Shown here piece after piece: positions 53,615 to 62,459 of a DNA stretch of 64,000 nt; position 1 is the first letter of the stretch, and the number at the start of each line of letters is the position of its first letter. Under the pieces are notes generated by a model. That model was given only the letters and a program-made list of their open reading frames with translations. It did not search any database and had not been told where the DNA came from. The translations under genes were made by a program, and so were the position numbers. Origin of the DNA: Miltoncostaea sp963703045 (GTDB lineage: Bacteria; Actinomycetota; Thermoleophilia; Miltoncostaeales; Miltoncostaeaceae); the NCBI GenBank assembly GCA_963703045.1, contig OY969782.1, forward strand, positions 310,001 through 374,000, given 5' to 3'.

Positions 53615-53644
53615 TTGCGGACCGCCCCACGCGCGCCGTAGATT
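53615..53644 (+). promoter_or_regulatory. rex promoter (-35 TTGCGG, -10 TAGATT)
   Basis: TTGCGG (53615-53620) and TAGATT (53639-53644) are separated by 18 bases, giving a start near 53651 and a leader of about 36 nt to the ATG at 53687. Confidence 0.55.
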
Positions 53645-53660
53645 GACCAAACTGTCACAA
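53643..53660 (+). promoter_or_regulatory. candidate Rex operator (autoregulation)
   Basis: TTGACCAAACTGTCACAA matches the Rex consensus TTGTGA-N6-TCACAA perfectly in the right half (TCACAA) and in TTG of the left half. It overlaps the -10 box and start of rex, so Rex would repress its own gene when NADH is low. Confidence 0.5.
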
Positions 53661-53686
53661 AGTCGTCTCAGGGGACACCCGGTCGC

Positions 53687-54310
53687 ATGGCCACAGATCG
53701 CCTCACCCTCGGCGTCGCCGCGCGGCTCTCGCGCTATCTCCAGGTGCTGACGCAGGCCAAGAAGATGGGGAAGAGCAGCATCTCCTCGCAGGCGATCTCC
53801 GAGTACACGAACGTCAACCCGACGCAGATCCGCCGCGACCTGTCCGGCTTCGGCAAGTTCGGCAAGCGCGGCGTCGGCTACGACATCGACTCGCTCATCG
53901 AGCAGATCCGCAAGATCCTGCGGACGTCCGGGCAGCACAACATCGGCCTCTTCGGCGCGGGCAACCTCGGTCAGGCGATCGCGACGTCGGGCGTGTTCGC
54001 CGACCACGGCTTCCGCATCTCGGCGATCTTCGACGTCGACCCCGAGCGGGTGGGCACGAAGGTGGCGGACATGCCGGTGCGCCACTACCGCGACCTCCAG
54101 GAGGTCGTGAGCGGCGACGGGATCATGGTCGGGGTGCTCGCCGTGCCCGGGGGCGCGGCCCAGGAGGTCGCCGACGACCTCGTGGCGGCGGGGGTGAAGA
54201 TCATCTTCAACTACTCCGACGCCCTGCTGACGGTGCCGTCGGACGTGACGGTGCACACCTCGAGCCCGGCGGTCGAGCTGCTGTACGCGCTCTACTTCTA
54301 CCTGTCGTGA
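53687..54310 (+). CDS. rex: redox-sensing transcriptional repressor Rex
   Basis: Rex senses the NADH/NAD+ ratio. The 207-residue protein has a winged-helix N-terminus (RLSRYLQVLTQAKKMGKSSISS, shortened; recognition helix NVNPTQIRRDLSGFGKFGKRG) and a Rossmann domain with GLFGAGNLGQAIATS (about 87-101), IFDVDPERVGTKV and the C-terminal swapped helix ELLYALYFYLS. NADH binding releases DNA. A matching operator overlaps its promoter. The neighbouring ligase and hppA could be in the same regulon, but no further operator was found by eye. Confidence 0.96.
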   Translation: MATDRLTLGVAARLSRYLQVLTQAKKMGKSSISSQAISEYTNVNPTQIRRDLSGFGKFGKRGVGYDIDSLIEQIRKILRTSGQHNIGLFGAGNLGQAIATSGVFADHGFRISAIFDVDPERVGTKVADMPVRHYRDLQEVVSGDGIMVGVLAVPGGAAQEVADDLVAAGVKIIFNYSDALLTVPSDVTVHTSSPAVELLYALYFYLS

Positions 54311-54326
54311 GCCCCGGCGGCGGCGG

Positions 54327-54367
54327 CCGCCGGCCGGTGGGGCGCCCGGGGCGCGGGCGGCCGGCGG
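54327..54367 (+). terminator. GC-rich hairpin after rex
   Basis: CCGCCGGCC (54327-54335) pairs with GGCCGGCGG (54359-54367) across a 23-base GC-rich loop, 17 bases after the rex stop. No U tract. Low certainty because the whole stretch is G/C. Confidence 0.35.
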
Positions 54368-54396
54368 CGCCCGGTCGGGGCGCGGGGGGCCGTTGC

Positions 54397-54402
54397 TATG
54401 CT
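54397..54402 (+). promoter_or_regulatory. TANNNT -10 box of YbdK-type ligase gene (near-leaderless)
   Basis: TATGCT ends 8 bases before the ATG at 54411. Confidence 0.55.
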
Positions 54403-54410
54403 CGCCGCGG

Positions 54411-55607
54411 ATGGGAGACGGCCACGCCCCCGGCGGCATCCTGAGCGGTGCCCGCGAACGCTTCGAGGAATCGACCGACTTCACCGTCGGCCTCGAGGAG
54501 GAGTACCAGCTCCTCGATCCCTCCACCCTCGCCCTCGCCAACCGCTTCGAGGAGCTGATCGCCGCGGCCGACGAGCCGCTGCGCGAGCGTCTCGCGGGTG
54601 AGCTGATCGCGAGCGAGATCGAGTTCCGCACCCGCCGCAACGAGACGTTCGCCGACGCGGCCCGCGAGCTCGTCGAGGGCCGCCTCGCCACCCTGGCGCT
54701 GGCCGACCGCCTCGGCATCACGCTCGGGGTCGCCGGCGTCCACCCGTTCAGCCACTGGACCGACCAGCGCATCATCGACACGCCGCACTACCGGCGCGTC
54801 GAGGAGGAGCTCGGCTACATCGCCTGGACCAACAACACCTGGTCGATCCATCTCCACGTGGGGGTCCGCGGGGCCGATCGGGCCGTCGCGGTGTCGACGG
54901 CCATGCGCAGCGTGCTGCCCGAGCTGCTCGCGCTCTCGGCCAACAGCGCCGTGTTCCACGGGCGGGCGACCCGCCTGCACTCGACCCGGATGCAGGTCTT
55001 CACCAAGAGCTTCCCGCGGTGCGGCGTGCCGGACGCCTACGGGTCGTGGGACGAGTACGCCGCCATGGTCGACCTGCTCGAGCGCACCGGCTCGATCGTC
55101 GAGAGCACGCAGATCTGGTGGAGCGTGCGCCCGCACCACGCCTTCGGCACGGTCGAGATCCGCATCTGCGACGGGCAGACCGAGATGGGCGACGCGATGG
55201 CCGTGACCGCCCTCGCCATGGCGTGCGTCGCGGCGTTCGCCCGCGATCACGACGAGGGCCGCACGCTCCCCGCCCACTCCCGCGGGCTGATCGACGAGAA
55301 CATCTGGCGCGCGCAGCGCTACGGACTGGAGGGTGCGTTGATCGATCTGGACCGCGGCGCGGTGCGCCCCACGACCACCGCCGTCGAGCAGTTGCTCGAC
55401 TGGTCGGCGTCGGTGCACGAGCCGCTCGGCCTCACGCCGTACCTCGGCGGTGTGCCCCGCATGCTCACCGAGGGCAACGGGGCCATGCGCCAGGAGGCGC
55501 GGCTCGCCGCCCTCGGCGGGGACGTCGTCGCGCTGCAGGCCGAGATCGTCGATCGCACGCGCCGGTCGGCGCACGAGGCGCTCGCGCTGACGGCGGCCCC
55601 GGCATGA
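54411..55607 (+). CDS. YbdK-type carboxylate-amine ligase / glutamate-cysteine ligase (GCS2)
   Basis: The 398-residue protein starts with TDFTVGLEEEYQLLDPSTL (Glu-rich metal-binding start, about 21-39) and contains FRTRRNETF, GVAGVHPFSHW, WSIHLHVGVRG, and PHHAFGTVEIRICDGQTEM, signature motifs of the GCS2/YbdK family. It ligates an amino acid (often cysteine) to glutamate in an ATP-dependent way; YbdK itself is a weak gamma-glutamylcysteine ligase. A gshB partner is not in view. The promoter box supports the ATG at 54411, downstream of a TTG in the same frame. It is followed with ATGA overlap by a DUF1844 gene. Confidence 0.92.
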   Translation: MGDGHAPGGILSGARERFEESTDFTVGLEEEYQLLDPSTLALANRFEELIAAADEPLRERLAGELIASEIEFRTRRNETFADAARELVEGRLATLALADRLGITLGVAGVHPFSHWTDQRIIDTPHYRRVEEELGYIAWTNNTWSIHLHVGVRGADRAVAVSTAMRSVLPELLALSANSAVFHGRATRLHSTRMQVFTKSFPRCGVPDAYGSWDEYAAMVDLLERTGSIVESTQIWWSVRPHHAFGTVEIRICDGQTEMGDAMAVTALAMACVAAFARDHDEGRTLPAHSRGLIDENIWRAQRYGLEGALIDLDRGAVRPTTTAVEQLLDWSASVHEPLGLTPYLGGVPRMLTEGNGAMRQEARLAALGGDVVALQAEIVDRTRRSAHEALALTAAPA

Positions 55608-56065
55608 CCGAGCCCGCGACTCCGCCCCCCGAGCCCACCGGCGCCGACCTGGCCGCCGCCCTCGCCGAGCGCCTGGCCCACACACCGGTGCGCGACGTGC
55701 TGCTGCAGGCCATGGCCACGTTCATCGACATGGCCGGCATCCGCCTGGGCATGGGCCCGACCGGGGCCGCGGCGCGCGACCTCGTGCAGGCACGCCAGTC
55801 GATCGAGGCGCTGCGCGCCCTGCTCGGCGTGGCCGAGCGGGAGCTCGGGGCGGCCCAGGTGCGCCCGTTCAAGGAGCCGTTGGCCGTCCTCCAGATGGCC
55901 TACGCCCGCGCCGCCGAGGAGCCGCCGGCGGCCGCCGGCGAGGGCGACGACGACCGCCCCGGGCCGGACGCCGACCCGAGCCCGCCCCCCCGGCGCCAGG
56001 GACCCGATCCGGCGGCGCGCCTCTGGGTGCCGCCCGGAACGCCACGCGGGGGCTCCCCCGGCTGA
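55604..56065 (+). CDS. DUF1844 domain protein
   Basis: The 153-residue protein has the DUF1844 helical core VRDVLLQAMATFIDMAGIRL and ARDLVQARQSIEALRALLG, followed by a Pro/Asp-rich disordered tail. Family function is unknown. The ATG at 55604 overlaps the ligase stop (ATGA), so it is translated from the same message. It sits directly before hppA, with about 137 bases of leader between them. Confidence 0.85.
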   Translation: MTEPATPPPEPTGADLAAALAERLAHTPVRDVLLQAMATFIDMAGIRLGMGPTGAAARDLVQARQSIEALRALLGVAERELGAAQVRPFKEPLAVLQMAYARAAEEPPAAAGEGDDDRPGPDADPSPPPRRQGPDPAARLWVPPGTPRGGSPG

Positions 56066-56202
56066 CGCCGTCCGCGGCGGTGTGGTAGAAAACCCCGCTG
56101 GTCGAGCGGCCTCTGGGGGCCGCGCGGCTGCGACCCGGAGCGCTCTGCCCCTGATCGGGCATCGCCGCGCGCTCGTCTCATCCCGATCTCGGAGGCAGCG
56201 AT

Positions 56203-58281
56203 TTGGCCGACTTCCTGTCGGACAACACAACCTGGCTCGCCGTTGTGCTCGGCCTCGTGGCCGTGGCGTACGGCATCGGCCTGACCTTCTACCTGCTCAA
56301 GAAGCCCACCGGTGACGACCGCATGCGCGAGATCGCCGCGGCCGTGCAGGAGGGCGCTCAGGCCTATCTGACGCGGCAGTACACCATCATCGCCGGTGTC
56401 GCCGCCGTCCTCTTCGTGGTCATCGGCGTACTCGGTGAGTCCGTCGACTCGTCCCTGCTCGGCTGGAAGGCCGCCATCGGCTTCCTGATCGGCGCCGTGG
56501 CCTCGGCCGCCGCCGGCTTCATCGGCATGAACGTCTCGGTGCGCACCAACGTGCGCACCGCGGAGGCGGCCAAGGGCGGCCTCTCGCCGGCCCTCGGCGT
56601 CGCCTTCAAGGGCGGCGCGGTCACCGGCCTGCTGGTGGTCGGTCTCGGACTGCTGTCCGTCGCCGGCTACTTCCTGATCCTCGGCGAGGGCCCGGACGAC
56701 GTGCTCCCGCTCGTCGGCCTCGCCTTCGGCTCGAGCCTCATCAGCGTCTTCGCCCGTCTGGGCGGCGGCATCTTCACGAAGGGCGCCGACGTCGGCGCCG
56801 ACCTGGTCGGCAAGGTCGAGGCCGGCATCCCCGAGGACGACCCGCGCAACCCGGCCGTCATCGCGGACAACGTCGGCGACAACGTCGGCGACTGCGCCGG
56901 CATGGCCGCCGACCTCTTCGAGACCTACGCGGTCACGACGGTCGCCGTCATGTTCCTCGGCTCGCTGTTCCTCGCCGACTTCGCCAACGCCCTGGTCTAC
57001 CCGCTCGCGCTGGGCGGGGTCTCGATCATCGCGTCGATCGTCGGCACCTGGTTCGTGCGCGTCGGCCCGAAGGGCTCGGTCACCGGCGCCCTCTACACCG
57101 GGCTGGCGGTCGCCGCGGTGCTCGCGGTGGCCGGGTTCCTGCCCATCACGTACTGGCTCATGGACGGGGCCGAGGTGGTCCCCGGGGCCGGCGAGTGGAT
57201 CGACTACTTCTGGTGCGCGGTGATCGGCATCGGCGTCACCATCGCCCTCGTGGGCATCACCGAGTACTTCACCGGCACCGCGTGGCCGCCGGTGCGCAAG
57301 ATCGCCGCGGCGTCCGAGACCGGCGACGCGACCAACATCATCGCGGGCCTCGCCGTCGGCCTGAAGGCGACGGCCGCCCCGATCGTGGTCATCGGTCTCG
57401 CGATCGCCGGCTCGTACGAGCTCGGCGACTTCTACGGCATCGGCGTCGCCGTCATGGCGATGCTCTCGATGGCCGGGGTGGTCGTGGCACTCGACGCGTT
57501 CGGGCCGATCACCGACAACGCCGGCGGCATCGCCGAGATGGCGGAGCTGCCCGAGAGCGTCCGCGCGGTCACCGACCCGCTCGACGCGGTCGGCAACACC
57601 ACGAAGGCCGTCACGAAGGGCTACGCGATCGGCTCCGCCGGTCTCGCGGCCGTGGTCCTCTTCGTCTCGTACGTCGAGGAGCTGGGTGAGGTCGTCGGCG
57701 CCGGCACGGTGATCGACTTCAGCCTCATCAACCCCTACGTGGTGATCGGGCTCTTCATCGGCGGCATGATGCCGTTCCTGTTCGCCGCCTTCTCCATGGA
57801 GGCCGTGGGCAAGGCCGGCGGGCAGGTGGTCGAGGAGGTCCGCCGCCAGTTCCGCGAGCACCCCGGCATCATGGAGGGCACCGAGCGGCCCGACTATGCG
57901 CGCTGCGTGCGCATCGTGACCGCCTCGGCACAGCGCGAGATGCTGCTGCCCGCGGCGATCCCGATCCTCTTCCCGATCGTCACGGCCTTCGTCTTCGGCG
58001 TGAACAACGGCCGCGAGATGCTCGGCGGCCTGCTCCTCGGCGTCATCGTCACCGGCATCTTCGTGGCGATCTCCATGACCTCCGGCGGGGGCGCGTGGGA
58101 CAACGCCAAGAAGATGATCGAGGACGGTCACCACGGCGGGAAGGGCTCCATCGCCCACAAGGCCGCCATCACCGGCGACACCGTCGGCGACCCCTACAAG
58201 GACACCGCCGGCCCGGCGATCAACCCGATGATCAAGGTGGCGAACATCGTCGCTCTGCTCATCATCCCGTTCCTGGACTGA
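56203..58281 (+). CDS. hppA: membrane-bound proton-translocating pyrophosphatase, K+-independent
   Basis: HppA uses PPi hydrolysis to pump protons. The 692-residue protein has about 16 membrane helices; EGAQAYLTRQY and the PPi site DVGADLVGKVEAGIPEDDPR (residues about 191-210) with DNVGDNVGDCAGMAADL follow. The segment GNTTKAVTKG carries the Lys that marks the K+-independent subgroup (A in K+-dependent enzymes). The last helix ends IIPFLD. The TTG at 56203 is preceded by GGAGG 7 bases upstream and is favoured because MADFLSDN is a family-like start. A strong terminator follows. Confidence 0.96.
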   Translation: MADFLSDNTTWLAVVLGLVAVAYGIGLTFYLLKKPTGDDRMREIAAAVQEGAQAYLTRQYTIIAGVAAVLFVVIGVLGESVDSSLLGWKAAIGFLIGAVASAAAGFIGMNVSVRTNVRTAEAAKGGLSPALGVAFKGGAVTGLLVVGLGLLSVAGYFLILGEGPDDVLPLVGLAFGSSLISVFARLGGGIFTKGADVGADLVGKVEAGIPEDDPRNPAVIADNVGDNVGDCAGMAADLFETYAVTTVAVMFLGSLFLADFANALVYPLALGGVSIIASIVGTWFVRVGPKGSVTGALYTGLAVAAVLAVAGFLPITYWLMDGAEVVPGAGEWIDYFWCAVIGIGVTIALVGITEYFTGTAWPPVRKIAAASETGDATNIIAGLAVGLKATAAPIVVIGLAIAGSYELGDFYGIGVAVMAMLSMAGVVVALDAFGPITDNAGGIAEMAELPESVRAVTDPLDAVGNTTKAVTKGYAIGSAGLAAVVLFVSYVEELGEVVGAGTVIDFSLINPYVVIGLFIGGMMPFLFAAFSMEAVGKAGGQVVEEVRRQFREHPGIMEGTERPDYARCVRIVTASAQREMLLPAAIPILFPIVTAFVFGVNNGREMLGGLLLGVIVTGIFVAISMTSGGGAWDNAKKMIEDGHHGGKGSIAHKAAITGDTVGDPYKDTAGPAINPMIKVANIVALLIIPFLD

Positions 58282-58305
58282 GATCCGGCTGAGCGGGTGG
58301 GTTCT

Positions 58306-58341
58306 GCGAGGGCGCCGTCCGACACGGCGCCCTCGCTGTTT
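58306..58341 (+). terminator. intrinsic-type terminator of hppA
   Basis: GCGAGGGCGCCGT (58306-58318) and ACGGCGCCCTCGC (58324-58336) form a perfect 13-bp stem with loop CCGAC, followed by TGTTT, the clearest terminator in the window. Confidence 0.85.
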
Positions 58342-58398
58342 CGGGGCGGGACCGGCGATCGAAGGGGGAGACGGCCGCCGGCGGCCCGGTCGGACCCC

Positions 58399-58833
58399 CT
58401 ACCAGTCGGCCCCCGTGATGGTCTCTCCCGCGGGGCAGATGGCGGCGACCTCGAGCTGCAGGCCGGCGCGCAGGAGCATGCGCCGGGCCTCGGCGATCTG
58501 GCGCTCGTGGGCCGAGGACTCGCCCACCAGGACGACCCGCGACTCGATGCCGGTCAGCGCCAGCGCACGGAGCCGCGCGACCGTCGCGCGGCGCACGAGG
58601 GTCTCGGGCAGCTCGACCTCGAAGCAGATCGGGCGCGTCGCCACCCCCCGCACGCAGTGGACGTCGGCCGGCTCGCCGGCCGTCGGCGGCGGCGCGGGGA
58701 ACTCGGGGGCGTCGCGCGCCAGCACGGTCCAGGGAGTCCGCGAGGCCAGATCGCGCGCCAGAGCCGCGACGCCCGCGTCGTGCTGGGCGAGTCTGCTGCG
58801 GAAGTCGACGAGCCAGGCGGCGTAGGTGTCCAT
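58399..58833 (-). CDS. hypothetical protein (144 aa)
   Basis: The 144-residue soluble protein begins MDTYAAWLVDFRSRLAQHD and has an Arg/Ala-rich centre, VHCVRGVATRPICFEVELPE, and ESRVVLVGESSAHERQIAEA (perhaps a short Rossmann-like or restriction-like strand-helix pair) near the C-terminus. I recognise no family. A TAGCGT box on the minus strand (58872-58877) lies about 38 bases upstream and may be its promoter, divergent from the TACGTT box of the next gene. It converges on hppA and its terminator. Confidence 0.6.
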   Translation of the reverse strand: MDTYAAWLVDFRSRLAQHDAGVAALARDLASRTPWTVLARDAPEFPAPPPTAGEPADVHCVRGVATRPICFEVELPETLVRRATVARLRALALTGIESRVVLVGESSAHERQIAEARRMLLRAGLQLEVAAICPAGETITGADW

Positions 58834-58903
58834 CGGAACCCCGGTGGCGGAAACGGCCTGATCGCCATCGGACGCTAACGTGCACCTCGGACGGACCCGG
58901 TGC

Positions 58904-58909
58904 TACGTT
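58904..58909 (+). promoter_or_regulatory. -10 box TACGTT for the PH/GRAM-like pair
   Basis: TACGTT lies about 38 bases before the ATG at 58947. Confidence 0.4.
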
Positions 58910-58946
58910 CGTCGCGACACCGTGTCAGAGCCCTCGTGGAGCCGAC

Positions 58947-59375
58947 ATGCCCGACGCGAACCGTCCCGACGACTTCGATCCCGATCGGTGGGACGCGGCG
59001 TTCATCATCGCCCGCGACGGCCCCCGAGAGCTCGAGGAGGGCGTGTACCGGCGCACCCTGGCATCGCTGAACAACGGCTGGCTCGCGCGCGGCGGGCTGC
59101 TGCGCCTGCACGCCGACCACCTCTCCTTCACCCCGAGCCCCATGGAGCGCCTGCTCCTCGCGCGGCCGGTGCGGATAGACTTCGGGCAGATCACGGCCCT
59201 CGAGCGCCTCCCTTCCCGGGACGGCGAGGTCCTGCCCGGAGGGGTCGCGCCGCGCATGCGACTGCACACGACGTCGCGTCGCTACGACTTCGTCTTCCCC
59301 ACCGGACTGGACGACTGGATGGCCTCGCTGAAGGAGCGACGTCAGATATGGGAGAACCGGCAGCGATTCCTCTGA
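58947..59375 (+). CDS. PH/GRAM-like domain protein, first of a tandem pair
   Basis: The 142-residue protein has LASLNNGWLARGGLLRLHADHL, cut as LNNGWLARGGLLRLHADHLS (about 35-54), then beta strands and LHTTSRRYDFVFPTGLDDWM (about 111-130). This is the strand order of a GRAM/PH-like fold. The next gene repeats the same layout, so they are paralogs (NGWLxRxGxLxxxxDxL; RxxxHTxxxxYxxxxxxxxxWxxSL). No membrane segment is present. Function unknown; such domains bind lipids or peptides. The pair is transcribed from the box at 58904. Confidence 0.65.
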   Translation: MPDANRPDDFDPDRWDAAFIIARDGPRELEEGVYRRTLASLNNGWLARGGLLRLHADHLSFTPSPMERLLLARPVRIDFGQITALERLPSRDGEVLPGGVAPRMRLHTTSRRYDFVFPTGLDDWMASLKERRQIWENRQRFL

Positions 59376-59391
59376 GCGTGGGGGCGGCCTG

Positions 59392-59838
59392 ATGGGGGAG
59401 GGCAACCGCAAGCTGCCGCGCCGGCCGAACGCCGACAAGCCGCGTCCGGACGAGACGATCCTCAAGCAGGGCGGGGCGGATCTGCAGAACGGCTGGCTGG
59501 GCCGTCACGGCGACCTCACCGTCACCGACGACCGCCTGGTCTTCGTGCCGACGATCCTCGACACCATCCTGCGCGCGCGCCGTCGTGAGATCTCCCTCGA
59601 CGCGATCACGGAGATCGAGCGCTGGCCCGTCGCGCCGGGCGGTCACGCCACCGGCGGACGCCGCCCGCGCATGCTCGTGCACACCGACGAGTGCGTCTAC
59701 GAGCTGATGGTGGGCGACCTCGACTCGTGGATCGACAGCCTCGAGCGCGTGTACCAGCGCCGGGCCGCGCAGGGCAAGCCGCACGTGCCGAAGTTCACCC
59801 GCGAGAACTACGTCAACCTGCTGCTCACCGAGGAGTAG
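59392..59838 (+). CDS. PH/GRAM-like domain protein, second of the pair
   Basis: The 148-residue protein aligns by eye to its neighbour: LQNGWLGRHGDLTVTDDRLV (about 26-45) and MLVHTDECVYELMVGDLDSW (about 93-112), with a helical C-terminal end (SLERVYQRRAAQGK) and a tail HVPKFTRENYVNLLLTEE. Start ATG at 59392, 16 bases after the first gene's stop. It probably forms a homo- or heteromer with the first gene's product (inference). No known family is recognised. Confidence 0.65.
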   Translation: MGEGNRKLPRRPNADKPRPDETILKQGGADLQNGWLGRHGDLTVTDDRLVFVPTILDTILRARRREISLDAITEIERWPVAPGGHATGGRRPRMLVHTDECVYELMVGDLDSWIDSLERVYQRRAAQGKPHVPKFTRENYVNLLLTEE

Positions 59839-59861
59839 CCGCCGCCCCGGCCCGACTCGGA

Positions 59862-59867
59862 TAAACT
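59862..59867 (+). promoter_or_regulatory. -10 box TAAACT of rrf2 gene
   Basis: TAAACT gives a start near 59874, about 27 bases before the CTG at 59901. GGGGG at 59890-59894 could be the ribosome-binding site. Confidence 0.5.
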
Positions 59868-59900
59868 CCCGATCCTCCACGAGTTTTACGGGGGTTCGCG

Positions 59901-60320
59901 CTGATCACCATCACCGACAAGAGCCGGTCCGCGGTCCTGGCGCTCACCGAGCTCGCGCAGCGGGGCTCGTCGGGGCCGATCCCGATCCTCGAGGTCGCCG
60001 AGGCCCGGGCGATCCCGCTGCACTTCCTGGAACAGCTCTTCGCCGGGCTGCGCCGGGCGGGGATCCTGCAGAGCCAGCGCGGCGTCAAGGGGGGCTACTC
60101 CTTCGGTCGCCCGCCCTCCGACGTCACCATCCTCGAGGTCGTCGAGACGGTCGACGGGCGCATCACGCCGCCGCGGGGAGCGGGGGAGGCCGCGCGCGGC
60201 ACCGAGTTCGTCTGGGCCGAGGCCCGGGCGGTGCTGGCGGGGCTGCTCGAGGGGCTCACGATCGCCGACATGGTCGAGCGCGAGGCGCGTCTGCAGGACG
60301 CGCCGATGTTCCACATCTGA
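59901..60320 (+). CDS. Rrf2-family transcriptional regulator, no cysteines, probable CTG start
   Basis: Translation from CTG 59901 gives 139 residues: ITITDKSRSAVLALTELAQR (wing-helix start), IPILEVAEARAIPLHFLEQL (recognition helix), LQSQRGVKGGYSFGRPP (the wing; KGGY is typical), ILEVVETVDGRI and a C-terminal MFHI tail, all Rrf2 features. No ATG, GTG or TTG is in frame near the start, so CTG is proposed. It has no Cys and so cannot hold the Fe-S cluster of IscR or NsrR; it resembles cluster-free CymR, a cysteine-metabolism regulator. cysK lies 1.2 kb downstream. Confidence 0.82.
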   Translation: MITITDKSRSAVLALTELAQRGSSGPIPILEVAEARAIPLHFLEQLFAGLRRAGILQSQRGVKGGYSFGRPPSDVTILEVVETVDGRITPPRGAGEAARGTEFVWAEARAVLAGLLEGLTIADMVEREARLQDAPMFHI

Positions 60321-60418
60321 GGCGCGGCCGCGGCCGGCAGTGGGCACCCCGTCGTCGTCCACAGGCTGTGGAGGGACCGGTGGGCACTTCACGGCGGCGT
60401 AACGCCGGCCGGGGCGGC

Positions 60419-60424
60419 TAACCT
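60419..60424 (+). promoter_or_regulatory. -10 box TAACCT of PfkB kinase gene
   Basis: TAACCT lies about 30 bases before the ATG at 60455; CGGAGGAGA at 60442-60450 is the ribosome-binding site. Confidence 0.5.
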
Positions 60425-60454
60425 CCCCGGCGGCACCCCCAGCGGAGGAGACGG

Positions 60455-61456
60455 ATGACGCGCGCCAGCGACTCGGCGACCTACGACGTGCTCGGCATCG
60501 GCAACGCGATCGTCGACGTGCTCGCGCACTGCGACGACGGCTTCCTCGAGGCCGAGGGGCTCGTCAAGGGCTCCATGAACCTCATCGAGGTGGCGCGCTC
60601 GGCCGGCCTCTACGCGCGCATGGGTCCGGCCGTCGAGATCTCGGGGGGCGCGGCCGCCAACAGCATGGTGGGGGCGGCGTCGTTCGGCAGCCGGGTGGCC
60701 TACATCGGCAAGGTCCGCGACGACGAGCTCGGCGCGATCTTCGCCCACGACATCCGCGCGGCCGGGGTGCACTTCGACACGCCCATCGCCCCGGACGGCC
60801 CGCCGACCGCCCGCAGCCTGATCCTCGTGACCCCGGACGCCCACCGGACCATGTCGACCTACCTCGGCGCGGCCGTGGAGCTCGGGCCCGAGGACATCGA
60901 CGCCGACCTCGTCGCCGACTCCGCGATCACCTACCTGGAGGGCTACCTCTGGGACAAGCCCCGCGCGAAGGACGCCTTCCGGGTCGCGATGGCGACCGCC
61001 CACCGCGCCGGCCGGCGCATCTCACTGACGCTCTCCGACTCCTTCTGCGTCGACCGCCACCGCGAGGAGTTCCGCGGCCTGGTCGAGAACGAGGTGGACC
61101 TCCTGTTCGCCAACGAGGAGGAGATCTTCTCGCTCACGCAGACGCGGGATCTCTCCGCGGCGGCCGACGCGGTTCGGGGACGGGCCGAGATCGTCGTCAT
61201 CACCCGCTCCGAGCACGGCTCGATGGTGCTCACGGCCGACGACACGTTCGAGGTGGACGCGGCGCCGGTGGAGCACCTGGTCGACACGACCGGCGCGGGC
61301 GACCTGTACGCGTCGGGCTTCCTGCACGGCCTCAGCCACGGCCGGCCGCTGCCCGAGTGCGCGGCCCTCGGGTCGCTGGCGGCGGCCGAGGTCATCTCGC
61401 ACCTCGGAGCCCGGCCGCAGACCGATCTCGCCGGCCTCAGCGTGCCCGCCCGCTGA
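60455..61456 (+). CDS. PfkB-family carbohydrate kinase (adenosine kinase-like)
   Basis: The 333-residue kinase has YDVLGIGNAIVDVLAHCDD (about 9-27), the substrate-loop GGAAANSMVGAASFG, VAYIGKVRDDELG, and the C-terminal anion hole DTTGAGDLYASGFLHGLS (Asp base, about 272-289). The layout matches adenosine kinase-like PfkB members (DUF/adoK branch) of bacteria. It phosphorylates a nucleoside or sugar with ATP; substrate not proven. The ATG at 60455 follows CGGAGGAGA. Confidence 0.88.
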   Translation: MTRASDSATYDVLGIGNAIVDVLAHCDDGFLEAEGLVKGSMNLIEVARSAGLYARMGPAVEISGGAAANSMVGAASFGSRVAYIGKVRDDELGAIFAHDIRAAGVHFDTPIAPDGPPTARSLILVTPDAHRTMSTYLGAAVELGPEDIDADLVADSAITYLEGYLWDKPRAKDAFRVAMATAHRAGRRISLTLSDSFCVDRHREEFRGLVENEVDLLFANEEEIFSLTQTRDLSAAADAVRGRAEIVVITRSEHGSMVLTADDTFEVDAAPVEHLVDTTGAGDLYASGFLHGLSHGRPLPECAALGSLAAAEVISHLGARPQTDLAGLSVPAR

Positions 61457-61481
61457 CGCGCGGGCCGTCCCGGTCGACCTG

Positions 61482-61487
61482 TAGGCT
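61482..61487 (+). promoter_or_regulatory. TANNNT -10 box of cysK (leaderless)
   Basis: TAGGCT ends 7 bases before the GTG at 61495. Confidence 0.6.
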
Positions 61488-61494
61488 CGCGCCC

Positions 61495-62424
<930 letters not shown>

Positions 62425-62459
62425 CGCCCGCCCGTCCCGGCGGCGGCTCGGAGGCGGGG

